64,000 nt of DNA from DUTS01 sp050951605 (GTDB taxonomy: Bacteria > Bacillota > Peptococcia > DRI-13 > DTU073), in assembly GCA_050951605.1 (NCBI GenBank), contig JBMNJJ010000003.1, forward strand, positions 357,242-421,241, read 5' to 3'. Positions 24,918-32,167 of the stretch are shown here, one piece after another (position 1 is the first letter of the stretch; the number at the start of each line of letters is the position of its first letter). The position numbers and the translations under genes are program-made. The notes beneath the pieces were generated by a model, which ran no database searches, was not told the DNA's origin, and saw only the letters and a list, made by a program, of their open reading frames with translations.

Positions 24918-25653
24918 AATGGAGTTTATTGCCGGGAAAAACCCTGTATTAGAGGCTTTACAAGCTGGGAGACCGTTGAATAAAATTATGTTAGCTCATG
25001 GTCTTCAAAGAAGTTTAGTGAGGGAAATTATGGATTTAGCAAAAGAAGTGGGAATCCCCTATCAATTTGTAGCTAAAGAGAAATTGGATGCTTTAGTTGA
25101 TGGAAATATTCATCAAGGGATTGTTGCTCAGGCTGAGGTGAAGGAGTATATAGAGTGGGAAGAAATTATAATAAAAGCACAACAAAAGAAAGAGGACCCT
25201 TTTGTTGTACTTCTGGATGGTTTAGAAGACCCCAGGAATTTAGGAGCGATTTTAAGAACGGCGGAAGCGGTAGGTGTTCATGGTGTGATCATTCCTAAGT
25301 ATCGTTCCGTATCTTTGACAGCTGCAGTAGCTAGGTCTTCGGCAGGAGCAGTGGAATATGTTCCTGTAGCCCGGGTGTCTAATCTTCCGTCGGTGATGGA
25401 TAGGCTAAAAGAAAAAGGTTGTTGGATTGTGGGAACAGACCCTGGAGCTGAGCAAAAATATTTTGAAGCAGATTTAAAAGGTCCCTTGGCGGTTGTACTA
25501 GGAAGTGAGGGAAAGGGGATGAGGAGATTAGTTAAGGAGAAGTGCGATTTTTTGGTAAGTATCCCCATGCTGGGTCAGATTAATTCTTTGAATGTATCTG
25601 TTGCTGGCGCTCTTCTCTTTTATGAAATCATCCGACAACGCGGCTTAATTTAA
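24904..25653 (+). CDS. rlmB: 23S rRNA (guanosine-2'-O-)-methyltransferase RlmB / TrmH family
   Basis: 249 residues from ATG 24904 (a second ATG at 24919 is also possible). The substrate-binding domain (about 1-80, starting EFIAGKNPVLEAL) precedes a SPOUT methyltransferase domain with LLDGLEDPRNLGAILRTAE, ARSSAGAVEY, VLGSEGKGM and the knot segment IPMLGQINSLNVSVAGALLFYE. It overlaps mrnC. The RlmB assignment is by context; other TrmH-family methylases look similar. Confidence 0.9.
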   Translation: MSVNKMEFIAGKNPVLEALQAGRPLNKIMLAHGLQRSLVREIMDLAKEVGIPYQFVAKEKLDALVDGNIHQGIVAQAEVKEYIEWEEIIIKAQQKKEDPFVVLLDGLEDPRNLGAILRTAEAVGVHGVIIPKYRSVSLTAAVARSSAGAVEYVPVARVSNLPSVMDRLKEKGCWIVGTDPGAEQKYFEADLKGPLAVVLGSEGKGMRRLVKEKCDFLVSIPMLGQINSLNVSVAGALLFYEIIRQRGLI

Positions 25654-25725
25654 GTCGTATTTTGTCGAACCCCATCTAAACTATTTCAAAAGCGTTATTT
25701 TAGTGATTTTAAAGGGAAGAAAAGC

Positions 25726-25755
25726 TTGACCTTTGTAGGAAATGTGGGTTATAAT
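25726..25755 (+). promoter_or_regulatory. sigH promoter
   Basis: TTGACC (25726-25731), an 18-base spacer and TATAAT (25750-25755), about 60 bases before the sigH ATG. Confidence 0.75.
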
Positions 25756-25817
25756 ATTTTCAATATAGTGGACAAGTTGGCGGTTGTGGAACGGTAGGAG
25801 ATGGAGGCGATAATTCG

Positions 25818-26477
25818 ATGAGTTTGGGGATACAGCCCAAAGGGTTAGATTCTTTCGAATTTTTAGAGGATGAGTATGTTGTAAGTTTAGCTAGAGACGG
25901 TGATAATGAAGCTTTAGAATATTTGATTTATAAATATAAAAATTTTGTGAGAGTAAAGTCACGATCATATTTTTTAATTGGTGCTGACCGAGAAGATATT
26001 ATACAAGAGGGTATGATTGGTTTATATAAGGCGATACGTGATTTTAGAGCGGAAAAGTTATCTTCGTTTCGGGCTTTTGCTGAATTATGTGTGACAAGAC
26101 AAATCATTACAGCGATTAAGACAGCTACTCGTCAGAAACATATACCATTGAATTCTTATATATCTTTAAATAAACCTATTTATGATGAGGAATCAGATCG
26201 TACTCTTCTGGATGTGCTTTCCGGTACTAAAATAACAGACCCGGAAGAATTAATTATTAGTCGGGAAGAGTTTTGTGATATTGAAGAAAAAATGGGTGAG
26301 ATTTTAAGTTCGTTAGAATGGCAGGTACTGATGTCTTATCTGGAAGGAAAAAGTTATCAAGAAATTGCCGCGGATTTAGAACGTCATGTAAAATCTATAG
26401 ATAATGCTTTACAGAGAGTAAAGAGGAAACTTGAGCGGTATTTAGAGAAGCGAGACCAAGAGCAATATTGTGATTAA
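25818..26477 (+). CDS. sigH: RNA polymerase sigma-H (Spo0H)
   Basis: 219 residues. Region 2 includes DREDIIQEGMIGLYKAIRDF (about 56-75) and FRAFAELCVTRQIITAIKTATRQ; region 4 has SYQEIAADLERHVKSIDNALQRVKRK (about 178-203). It lies between rlmB and the rpmG-secE-nusG block, the canonical sigH location in Firmicutes. In Bacillus SigH drives early sporulation and competence genes. It has its own promoter. A paralogue sits at 2501. Confidence 0.95.
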   Translation: MSLGIQPKGLDSFEFLEDEYVVSLARDGDNEALEYLIYKYKNFVRVKSRSYFLIGADREDIIQEGMIGLYKAIRDFRAEKLSSFRAFAELCVTRQIITAIKTATRQKHIPLNSYISLNKPIYDEESDRTLLDVLSGTKITDPEELIISREEFCDIEEKMGEILSSLEWQVLMSYLEGKSYQEIAADLERHVKSIDNALQRVKRKLERYLEKRDQEQYCD

Positions 26478-26543
26478 TTATGTGAAGAAGATCATAATCG
26501 AATGTAATTAGATTTTTTCAATATAAAAAGTTGATAAAAATAC

Positions 26544-26573
26544 TTGACCTGATTCTTTGTCTTATTATATAAT
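26544..26573 (+). promoter_or_regulatory. Promoter of the Met-Thr-Met tRNA cluster
   Basis: TTGACC (26544-26549) and TATAAT (26568-26573), 18 bases apart. A perfect ACCGGCTC/GAGCCGGT hairpin (about 26590-26616) lies in the leader between the promoter and the first tRNA. Confidence 0.75.
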
Positions 26574-26635
26574 ATAGTTCGTCAGTGCTACCGGCTCCTT
26601 TGTTAGAAGAGCCGGTTAAAAATTGTTTATAATGT

Positions 26636-26711
<76 letters not shown>

Positions 26712-26717
26712 ATTTTT

Positions 26718-26793
26718 GCTGACGTAGCTCAGTAGGTAGAGCGTATCCTTGGTAAGGATAAGGTCACCGGTTCAATCCCGGTCGTCAGCTCCA
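26718..26793 (+). tRNA. tRNA-Thr (GGT)
   Basis: Acceptor arms GCTGACG/CGTCAGC, anticodon stem TATCC/GGATA with loop TTGGTAA (anticodon GGT), T-loop GGTTCAATCC, encoded CCA. Confidence 0.95.
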
Positions 26794-26820
26794 TCTAAGT
26801 TTATGTTATTCAGGTATTAT

Positions 26821-26897
26821 GGCGGCGTAGCTCAGCTGGCTAGAGCATGCGGTTCATACCCGCAGTGTCCGGGGTTCAAGTCCCTGCGCCGCCACCA
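26821..26897 (+). tRNA. tRNA-Met (CAT), elongator type
   Basis: Acceptor arms GGCGGCG/CGCCGCC fully paired, anticodon loop TTCATAC (CAT), T-loop GGTTCAAGTCC, encoded CCA. The full acceptor pairing excludes the initiator. A lysidine-modified tRNA-Ile(CAU) is a lesser possibility. Confidence 0.9.
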
Positions 26898-26958
26898 TTT
26901 TATTTAGGGAGATATTAAATAATTAATGCATAAAGTTTCTTGAGAGGGATGTATATAT

Positions 26959-26987
26959 TTGACAGACCTCTTTAAATATTATAAAAT
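26959..26987 (+). promoter_or_regulatory. Promoter of the first tuf gene
   Basis: TTGACA (26959-26964), a 17-base spacer and TAAAAT (26982-26987), about 55 bases before the ATG at 27043. Confidence 0.8.
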
Positions 26988-27042
26988 ATGTTGAGCAGAA
27001 ATGGTTCAGAGTGTTATTTGTAAAAGGAGGAAAGGATTATCA

Positions 27043-28233
27043 ATGGCTAAGGCAAAATATGAAAGAACAAAGCCCCATGTAAACATTGGGACAATAGGTC
27101 ATGTCGACCATGGTAAGACAACATTGACTGCTGCTATTACGACAATTTTGTCAAAGAGAGGTTTGTCACAACTGGTAGCTTATGACCAGATTGACAAAGC
27201 GCCGGAAGAAAAGGAACGTGGGATTACGATTTCAACCTCACATGTTGAGTATGAAACAGAGAACAGACACTATGCTCACGTAGACTGTCCGGGTCACGCT
27301 GACTATGTTAAGAACATGATTACCGGAGCAGCACAAATGGATGGAGGGATCTTAGTAGTCTCTGCTACAGATGGTCCTATGCCTCAAACTCGTGAACATA
27401 TTCTTTTGGCTCGTCAGGTAGGGGTTCCTTATATTGTTGTTTTTATGAACAAAGTAGACATGGTTGATGACGAAGAATTATTAGAATTAGTAGAGATGGA
27501 ATTAAGAGAACTTTTAACTGAGTATGAATTTCCTGGTGATGAGATTCCCATTATTAGAGGTTCAGCTTTAAAGGCATTGGAAGAGCCGGAAAGCGAATGG
27601 GCTGACAAAATTATGGAGTTAATGGCGGCTGTAGATAAATATATTCCTACTCCGGAAAGACCTACAGACAAACCGTTCTTGATGCCGGTGGAAGACGTTT
27701 TTTCCATTACCGGTCGGGGAACAGTAGCTACGGGTCGTGTAGAAAGAGGTACTGTTAAAGTAGGGGATGAAGTAGAAATCGTAGGGATGACTGAAGCACC
27801 TCGGAAAACAGTAGTGACAGGGGTAGAAATGTTCCGTAAATTATTAGACCAAGCGGTAGCAGGAGATAATATTGGTACACTTTTGCGGGGTGTAGATAAA
27901 ACAGAGATCGAAAGAGGTCAAGTATTAGCTAAGCCCGGTTCGATAGAGCCCCATGTTAAGTTTACAGCCGAAGTGTACGTATTGACTAAGGAAGAAGGCG
28001 GTAGGCACACACCTTTCTTTAATGGTTATCGTCCTCAATTTTACTTCCGGACAACAGATGTGACAGGTGTAACCACTTTGCCAGAAGGTGTAGAAATGTG
28101 TATGCCTGGCGACAATATCAAGATGACGATTGAATTAATTACACCGATTGCTATTGAAGAAGGTTTGCGTTTCGCTATTCGTGAAGGTGGACACACAGTT
28201 GGTGCTGGTGTTGTGACTAGCATTATCGAGTAG
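27043..28233 (+). CDS. tuf: Elongation factor Tu, copy 1
   Basis: 396 residues. This GTPase delivers aminoacyl-tRNA to the ribosome. G1 GHVDHGKT (19-26), G3 DCPGHADY, G4 NKVDM, then beta-barrel domains 2 and 3 ending VGAGVVTSIIE. ATG 27043 follows AAAAGGAGG; an upstream in-frame ATG at 27001 would lie before this site. I find only three base differences from the copy at 42521, all in third codon positions. This copy stands alone between a tRNA cluster and rpmG, with its own promoter and terminator. Confidence 0.98.
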   Translation: MAKAKYERTKPHVNIGTIGHVDHGKTTLTAAITTILSKRGLSQLVAYDQIDKAPEEKERGITISTSHVEYETENRHYAHVDCPGHADYVKNMITGAAQMDGGILVVSATDGPMPQTREHILLARQVGVPYIVVFMNKVDMVDDEELLELVEMELRELLTEYEFPGDEIPIIRGSALKALEEPESEWADKIMELMAAVDKYIPTPERPTDKPFLMPVEDVFSITGRGTVATGRVERGTVKVGDEVEIVGMTEAPRKTVVTGVEMFRKLLDQAVAGDNIGTLLRGVDKTEIERGQVLAKPGSIEPHVKFTAEVYVLTKEEGGRHTPFFNGYRPQFYFRTTDVTGVTTLPEGVEMCMPGDNIKMTIELITPIAIEEGLRFAIREGGHTVGAGVVTSIIE

Positions 28234-28261
28234 AACTTAGTGATTAGTGAATAGATAGAAG

Positions 28262-28296
28262 GATAAGCAGGAATCTTTCCTGCTTATCTTCTTTTC
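28262..28296 (+). terminator. Intrinsic terminator after tuf copy 1
   Basis: A perfect 12-base stem GATAAGCAGGAA/TTCCTGCTTATC with a three-base loop, followed by TTCTTTTCT. Confidence 0.88.
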
Positions 28297-28384
28297 TGTT
28301 AAGACAGTATAAAATTATATCCAGGATAACAGGATAAGATGCTTTTTAAGAAAGAAAATTAATATTTTCCTATTAAACTGCTTG

Positions 28385-28413
28385 TTGACAGGAAATGCTG
28401 ATTATGATAGATT
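28385..28413 (+). promoter_or_regulatory. Promoter of rpmG-secE-nusG
   Basis: TTGACA (28385-28390), a 17-base spacer and TAGATT (28408-28413), about 57 bases before rpmG. Confidence 0.65.
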
Positions 28414-28469
28414 TATTATGTTGTTGATAAAATATCATTCGTGTAGAGTTTATCTGGGAGGTGGCAATA

Positions 28470-28619
28470 ATGCGTACAACAATTATCTTGGCTTGTACGG
28501 AGTGTAAACAGCGGAATTATACATCGAAGAAAAACAAAAAAAATAACCCGGATCGTCTTGAGTTGAAAAAGTATTGCAAGTTTTGTAAGACTCATACGAC
28601 TCATAAAGAAACAAAATAA
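28470..28619 (+). CDS. rpmG: 50S ribosomal protein L33
   Basis: 49 residues, small zinc-ribbon ribosomal protein with CTEC and CKFC pairs (MRTTIILACTECKQRNY at the start). ATG follows GGGAGGTGG. First gene of rpmG-secE-nusG, the usual Firmicute order. The retained cysteine pairs mark the zinc-binding form. Confidence 0.96.
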   Translation: MRTTIILACTECKQRNYTSKKNKKNNPDRLELKKYCKFCKTHTTHKETK

Positions 28620-28673
28620 ATTGTGCTTTGTTAGGCACGTTATAGATTAAGTAAAGGTTAGGATGTGTGATGT

Positions 28674-28889
28674 ATGGGTGTGGCTAAGGGAGAAAAACTC
28701 GGTTTTTTTGGTGGCTTAAAAAGATGGTTTCGATTAGTTATGGGAGAATTAAAAAAAGTACATTGGCCTACTAAAAAGGAGGTTTCTATTTATACTGTGG
28801 TAGTGCTTGTTGCTGTTGTTTTAGTAGGACTAGGTATTTGGATTATTGATTCAGGTATTAGTTATCTTGTGAAATTAATTCTTCAATAA
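28674..28889 (+). CDS. secE: SecE, preprotein translocase subunit
   Basis: 71 residues. An amphipathic cytosolic helix (GELKKVHWPTKKEV, about 24-37) precedes a single C-terminal membrane segment (about 40-66). This is the short Gram-positive form that clamps SecY. Positioned between rpmG and nusG as usual. Confidence 0.95.
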   Translation: MGVAKGEKLGFFGGLKRWFRLVMGELKKVHWPTKKEVSIYTVVVLVAVVLVGLGIWIIDSGISYLVKLILQ

Positions 28890-28921
28890 ATAAAATTTGC
28901 CATAAAGGAGAGTGAGTCCAA

Positions 28922-29473
28922 TTGCCCGGTCGGGCCTCGATGGTTAAAGAAAAAAATTGGTATGTTATTCACACATATTCCGGATATGAAAATAAAGTCA
29001 AGACTAACCTGGAAAAAAGGGTTGAGTCTATGAATGTTGGTGATAAGATTTTCCATGTTTTAGTTCCTATGGAGGATGTTATAGAAGTTAAAGATGGTCA
29101 AAAAAAGATGGTCAAGAGAAAAATTTTCCCAGGATATGTTTTAGTGGAAATGGTTTTGACTGATGACTCTTGGTATGTGGTGAGAAACACACCCGGTGTA
29201 ACAGGTTTTGTTGGTACAGGTTCTAAGCCTATTCCTTTATTGAAAGAGGAGATAAATAATATTCTTAAGCATATGGGTTTAGAAGATGCTAGACCTAAAG
29301 AAACATATAATATTGGGGAAAGTATCAGGGTAATCACAGGACCTTTTAAAAATTTTACTGGAACCGTGGAAGAAATTTATCCCGATAAAGCAAAATTAAA
29401 GGTTCTTGTAACTATGTTTGGCAGAGAAACACCTGTAGAAGTAGATTATAGTCAAGTACAAAAAATGGATTAA
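28922..29473 (+). CDS. nusG: Transcription termination/antitermination factor NusG
   Basis: About 177-183 residues. The NGN domain (NWYVIHTYSGYENKVKTNL, then VLVPMEDV and RKIFPGYVLVEM) precedes a C-terminal KOW domain (VITGPFKNFTGTVEEI). It binds RNA polymerase and, in the family, couples to the ribosome or controls pausing. Two starts are possible: TTG 28922, 11 bases after AAGGAG, or ATG 28940 without a clear site. TTG is used here. Confidence 0.94.
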   Translation: MPGRASMVKEKNWYVIHTYSGYENKVKTNLEKRVESMNVGDKIFHVLVPMEDVIEVKDGQKKMVKRKIFPGYVLVEMVLTDDSWYVVRNTPGVTGFVGTGSKPIPLLKEEINNILKHMGLEDARPKETYNIGESIRVITGPFKNFTGTVEEIYPDKAKLKVLVTMFGRETPVEVDYSQVQKMD

Positions 29474-29498
29474 AAGTTGATAAGGAGGTGTACCTACA

Positions 29499-29927
29499 AT
29501 GGCTAAAAAAGTTGTAGGCTTTATTAAGCTACAGTGTCAGGCTGGCAAGGCTACTCCTGCTCCTCCGGTTGGACCTGCTTTAGGTCAACATGGTGTCAAT
29601 ATCATGCAGTTTTGTAAGGAGTTTAATGAAAAAACAGCAAAACAGGCAGGAGTTTTAATACCGGTAGAGATTACAGTTTATGCAGATCGTTCTTTTACGT
29701 TTATCTGCAAGACTCCACCTGCATCTGTGCTATTAAAGAAAGCTGCAGGGCTTGAAAAGGCATCTGGTGAGCCGAATAAGAATAAAGTAGGAAAAGTTCC
29801 TCGTTCTAAAGTTCGGGAAATCGCTGAAACTAAAATGCCGGACCTTAATGCCGTTTCTGTAGAAGCTGCCATGCGTTTAGTTGAGGGAACGGCTCGCAGT
29901 ATGGGTATTGAGATTGTTGAAGGATAA
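29499..29927 (+). CDS. rplK: 50S ribosomal protein L11
   Basis: 142 residues. N-terminal domain QCQAGKATPAPPVGPALGQHGVNI with the flexible proline-rich hinge, C-terminal rRNA-binding domain. Part of the GTPase-associated centre. AAGGAGG precedes the ATG. Followed by rplA in the classical L11 operon. Confidence 0.98.
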   Translation: MAKKVVGFIKLQCQAGKATPAPPVGPALGQHGVNIMQFCKEFNEKTAKQAGVLIPVEITVYADRSFTFICKTPPASVLLKKAAGLEKASGEPNKNKVGKVPRSKVREIAETKMPDLNAVSVEAAMRLVEGTARSMGIEIVEG

Positions 29928-29980
29928 GTTGCTTACAGTGGGAGGAGAAATCCGAAATTACCACAAAGGAGGAAAAAAGA

Positions 29981-30670
29981 ATGGGTAAAAGAGGAAAACG
30001 GTATGAAGAAGCCGTGCAAAAAATTGACAAAAAGAAGTTATATGAACCACAAGAAGCATTACAACTGGTACAAAGTTTAGCTAAAGCTAATTTTGATGAA
30101 ACTGTAGAGGCAGCTTTTAGGCTTAATGTAAATCCACGTCATGCTGACCAACAGGTTCGTGGGGCGGTAGTGTTGCCACATGGGACAGGTAAAACTCGTA
30201 CAGTATTAGTTTTTGCTAAAGGTGAAAAAGTTAAGGAAGCGGAAGAAGCCGGTGCTGATTTTGTGGGTGCCGAAGACTTAGTAGCTAAAGTGCAGGGAGG
30301 TTGGTTTGACTTTGATGCGGTTGTAGCTACACCTGATATGATGGGTATGGTAGGTAGATTGGGTAAGTTATTAGGTCCTAAGGGTTTAATGCCTAACCCT
30401 AAAGTGGGTACTGTTACTTTTGAGGTCGCGAAAGCTGTACAAGAGATTAAGGCGGGTAAAGTAGAATACCGTGTAGAAAAGAATGGAATTGTGCACGCAC
30501 CTATAGGTAAAGTGTCTTTTTCTCTTGAACAATTAGAAGAGAATTTTCAAACTCTAGCTGATGTTATTATTAAAGCTAGACCTCAAGGTGTTAAAGGTCA
30601 ATATATGAAAAGTGTAGCTGTTTCTTCAACTATGGGACCTGCCGTAAAAATAAATCCACTTAAATTATAA
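29981..30670 (+). CDS. rplA: 50S ribosomal protein L1
   Basis: 229 residues. KRGKRYEEAVQKID at the N-terminus, GTGKTRTVLVFAKG and LGKLLGPKGLMPNPK as conserved L1 stalk segments. It binds 23S rRNA and, in many bacteria, its own operon mRNA. AAAGGAGG site. Second gene of the rplK-rplA unit. Confidence 0.98.
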   Translation: MGKRGKRYEEAVQKIDKKKLYEPQEALQLVQSLAKANFDETVEAAFRLNVNPRHADQQVRGAVVLPHGTGKTRTVLVFAKGEKVKEAEEAGADFVGAEDLVAKVQGGWFDFDAVVATPDMMGMVGRLGKLLGPKGLMPNPKVGTVTFEVAKAVQEIKAGKVEYRVEKNGIVHAPIGKVSFSLEQLEENFQTLADVIIKARPQGVKGQYMKSVAVSSTMGPAVKINPLKL

Positions 30671-30686
30671 GATTTGTTTTGTCTAG

Positions 30687-30715
30687 TTGACTTTTTTAAA
30701 ATGATGAGATAAACT
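30687..30715 (+). promoter_or_regulatory. Promoter of rplJ-rplL
   Basis: TTGACT (30687-30692), a 17-base spacer and TAAACT (30710-30715), just after rplA and before the L10 leader. Confidence 0.55.
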
Positions 30716-30750
30716 TTGCTACTAGGTAGAAAAATTGAAAATTATTTTCC

Positions 30751-30864
30751 GGCTGTAGACAGTAGGCGCCTTTTAAAAGGGCTTAAATGAAAAAGACCTA
30801 CCGAGGTTGGTTTAGAACTTTTAACAGGTCTTAACCTCCGTATGTCTACGGGGGTTTTAATTTT
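30751..30864 (+). promoter_or_regulatory. Ribosomal L10 leader
   Basis: Structured 5' UTR matching the Firmicute L10 leader: GTAGACAGTAGGCGCC at its 5' side, GGGCTTAAATG, CCTACCGAGGTTGG, and a final hairpin CCTCCGTA-TGTC-TACGGGGG followed by TTTTAATTTTT. The L10-L12 complex binds this RNA to control its own synthesis. The final hairpin looks like a terminator and could attenuate transcription. Confidence 0.9.
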
Positions 30865-30893
30865 TACTGTAAAATGAAAGGAGGCGTTATGAT

Positions 30894-31418
30894 TTGGCTA
30901 GTCGTGAACAAAAAAAGCAAGCTATAATCGATATAACTGATCGTTTAGGTAGAGCACAATCTGTAGTTATTGTGGAATACGCCGGATTAAATGTAAGTAA
31001 AATTACAGATTTAAGGGCAAAATTACGGGAGTCCGGGGTGGAGATGAAAGTTTTTAAGAATACTTTGGCCAAACGTGCTGTTGCTGAGCAGGGTGTTGTT
31101 GAGCTTAAAAAGTATTTAGAAGGACCAACTGCTGGCGTTTTTAGTATGCAAGATCCTGTTTCCGGTCCCAAGATTTTAATTGACTTTGCCAAAAAAAATA
31201 AACAATTAATTATTAAAGGTGGGGCTCTGGAAAATAAAATTATTGATGCCGATGGTGTAAAAACTTTAGCTGATTTACCTTCACGAGAAGTATTGTTGAC
31301 TCAGGTTGTAATGGGTATGCAAGGACCTCTTTCCGGAATGGTCAATGTCTTACAAGGTCCTTTGCGGAAGTTTGTTTATGCATTAGAAGCTCTTAAAAAA
31401 GAAAGGGAGCAGGCATAA
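30894..31418 (+). CDS. rplJ: 50S ribosomal protein L10
   Basis: 174 residues. N-terminal rRNA-binding domain (VVIVEYAGLNVSKITDLRAKLRE, KVFKNTLAKRA) and a C-terminal helix that carries the L7/L12 dimers. TTG start at 30894 after AAAGGAGG. Probably autoregulated through the leader just upstream. Cotranscribed with rplL. Confidence 0.97.
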   Translation: MASREQKKQAIIDITDRLGRAQSVVIVEYAGLNVSKITDLRAKLRESGVEMKVFKNTLAKRAVAEQGVVELKKYLEGPTAGVFSMQDPVSGPKILIDFAKKNKQLIIKGGALENKIIDADGVKTLADLPSREVLLTQVVMGMQGPLSGMVNVLQGPLRKFVYALEALKKEREQA

Positions 31419-31493
31419 CATCTTAAGAAAATTGGTTTTAAGGTTGGTAAACATTATTTATTAAGATAAAGATTTAAGGAGGTAATTTTTAAA

Positions 31494-31874
31494 ATGTCTA
31501 AAATTAATGAAATTATTGAAGCGGTAAAGGGGTTAACTGTTTTAGAACTCTCTGAATTAGTAAAAGCATTCGAAGAGGAGTTTGGGGTATCGGCTGCTGC
31601 TCCTGTAGCTGTGGCTGCCGCTCCTGCAGCTGGTGCAGCTGCAGCAGAGGCAGAAGAAGAAAAAACTGAATTCGACGTTATTCTTAGTGAGATTGGCGAA
31701 AAGAAAATTAATGTAATTAAGGTTGTTCGTGAAATCACAGGATTAGGGTTAAAGGATGCTAAAGACCTTGTTGACGGCGCTCCGAAAGCTGTTAAAGAAG
31801 GCGTTAGCAAAGAAGAAGCTGAAGGAATTAAGGCTAAGCTTACTGAAGCAGGTGCTACTGTAGAACTGAAGTAA
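31494..31874 (+). CDS. rplL: 50S ribosomal protein L7/L12
   Basis: 126 residues. N-terminal dimerisation domain (about 1-35), an Ala-rich flexible hinge (about 35-60), and the factor-binding C-terminal domain (EFDVILSEIGEKKINVIKVVRE, GLGLKDAKDLVDGAPK). It recruits EF-Tu and EF-G. AAGGAGG site. The last gene of its unit, followed by a terminator. Confidence 0.98.
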   Translation: MSKINEIIEAVKGLTVLELSELVKAFEEEFGVSAAAPVAVAAAPAAGAAAAEAEEEKTEFDVILSEIGEKKINVIKVVREITGLGLKDAKDLVDGAPKAVKEGVSKEEAEGIKAKLTEAGATVELK

Positions 31875-31909
31875 ATAATTAATTAATGAATGAGGAGATA
31901 AGGGGGTCT

Positions 31910-31937
31910 TTATAAAGTAGTTGGACCCCTTTATTGC
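31910..31937 (+). terminator. Intrinsic terminator after rplL
   Basis: AAGGGGGTC pairs with GGACCCCTTT around a short AT-rich loop. The T tract is short (TTTATT), so some read-through is possible. Confidence 0.65.
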
Positions 31938-31998
31938 CTTTACTTTTTTAAGTACATAATCATGTTTGAAAATATATTAGTTTTTCTTTAAATTTTTC

Positions 31999-32027
31999 TT
32001 GACAGCTTTGGAAACATGTGCTAAAAT
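31999..32027 (+). promoter_or_regulatory. rpoBC promoter
   Basis: TTGACA (31999-32004), a 17-base spacer and TAAAAT (32022-32027). Confidence 0.8.
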
Positions 32028-32098
32028 TTATCAATGCGATTGTATACAGAATAGGGATAATAGCGCCTAATAAAGGTTAGACTAATTAAATGGATAAA

Positions 32099-32124
32099 AA
32101 TAGCAAGGTATTTACCTTGCTATT
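32099..32124 (+). promoter_or_regulatory. Hairpin in the rpoB leader, possible attenuator
   Basis: A perfect 12-base stem AATAGCAAGGTA/TACCTTGCTATT with a two-base loop between promoter and start codon, followed within five bases by GTTTTTAT. It resembles a weak intrinsic terminator and may adjust rpoBC transcription. Confidence 0.55.
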
Positions 32125-32167
32125 AGGTGTTTTTATCGAAAACATAGGTTGGGGAGTGAAGGTCTTA

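Noticed and set aside
32090..32167. Longer RpoB start at 32090
   Set aside because: The extra 26 codons lie on a perfect terminator-like hairpin, and ATG 32168 gives the normal N-terminus.
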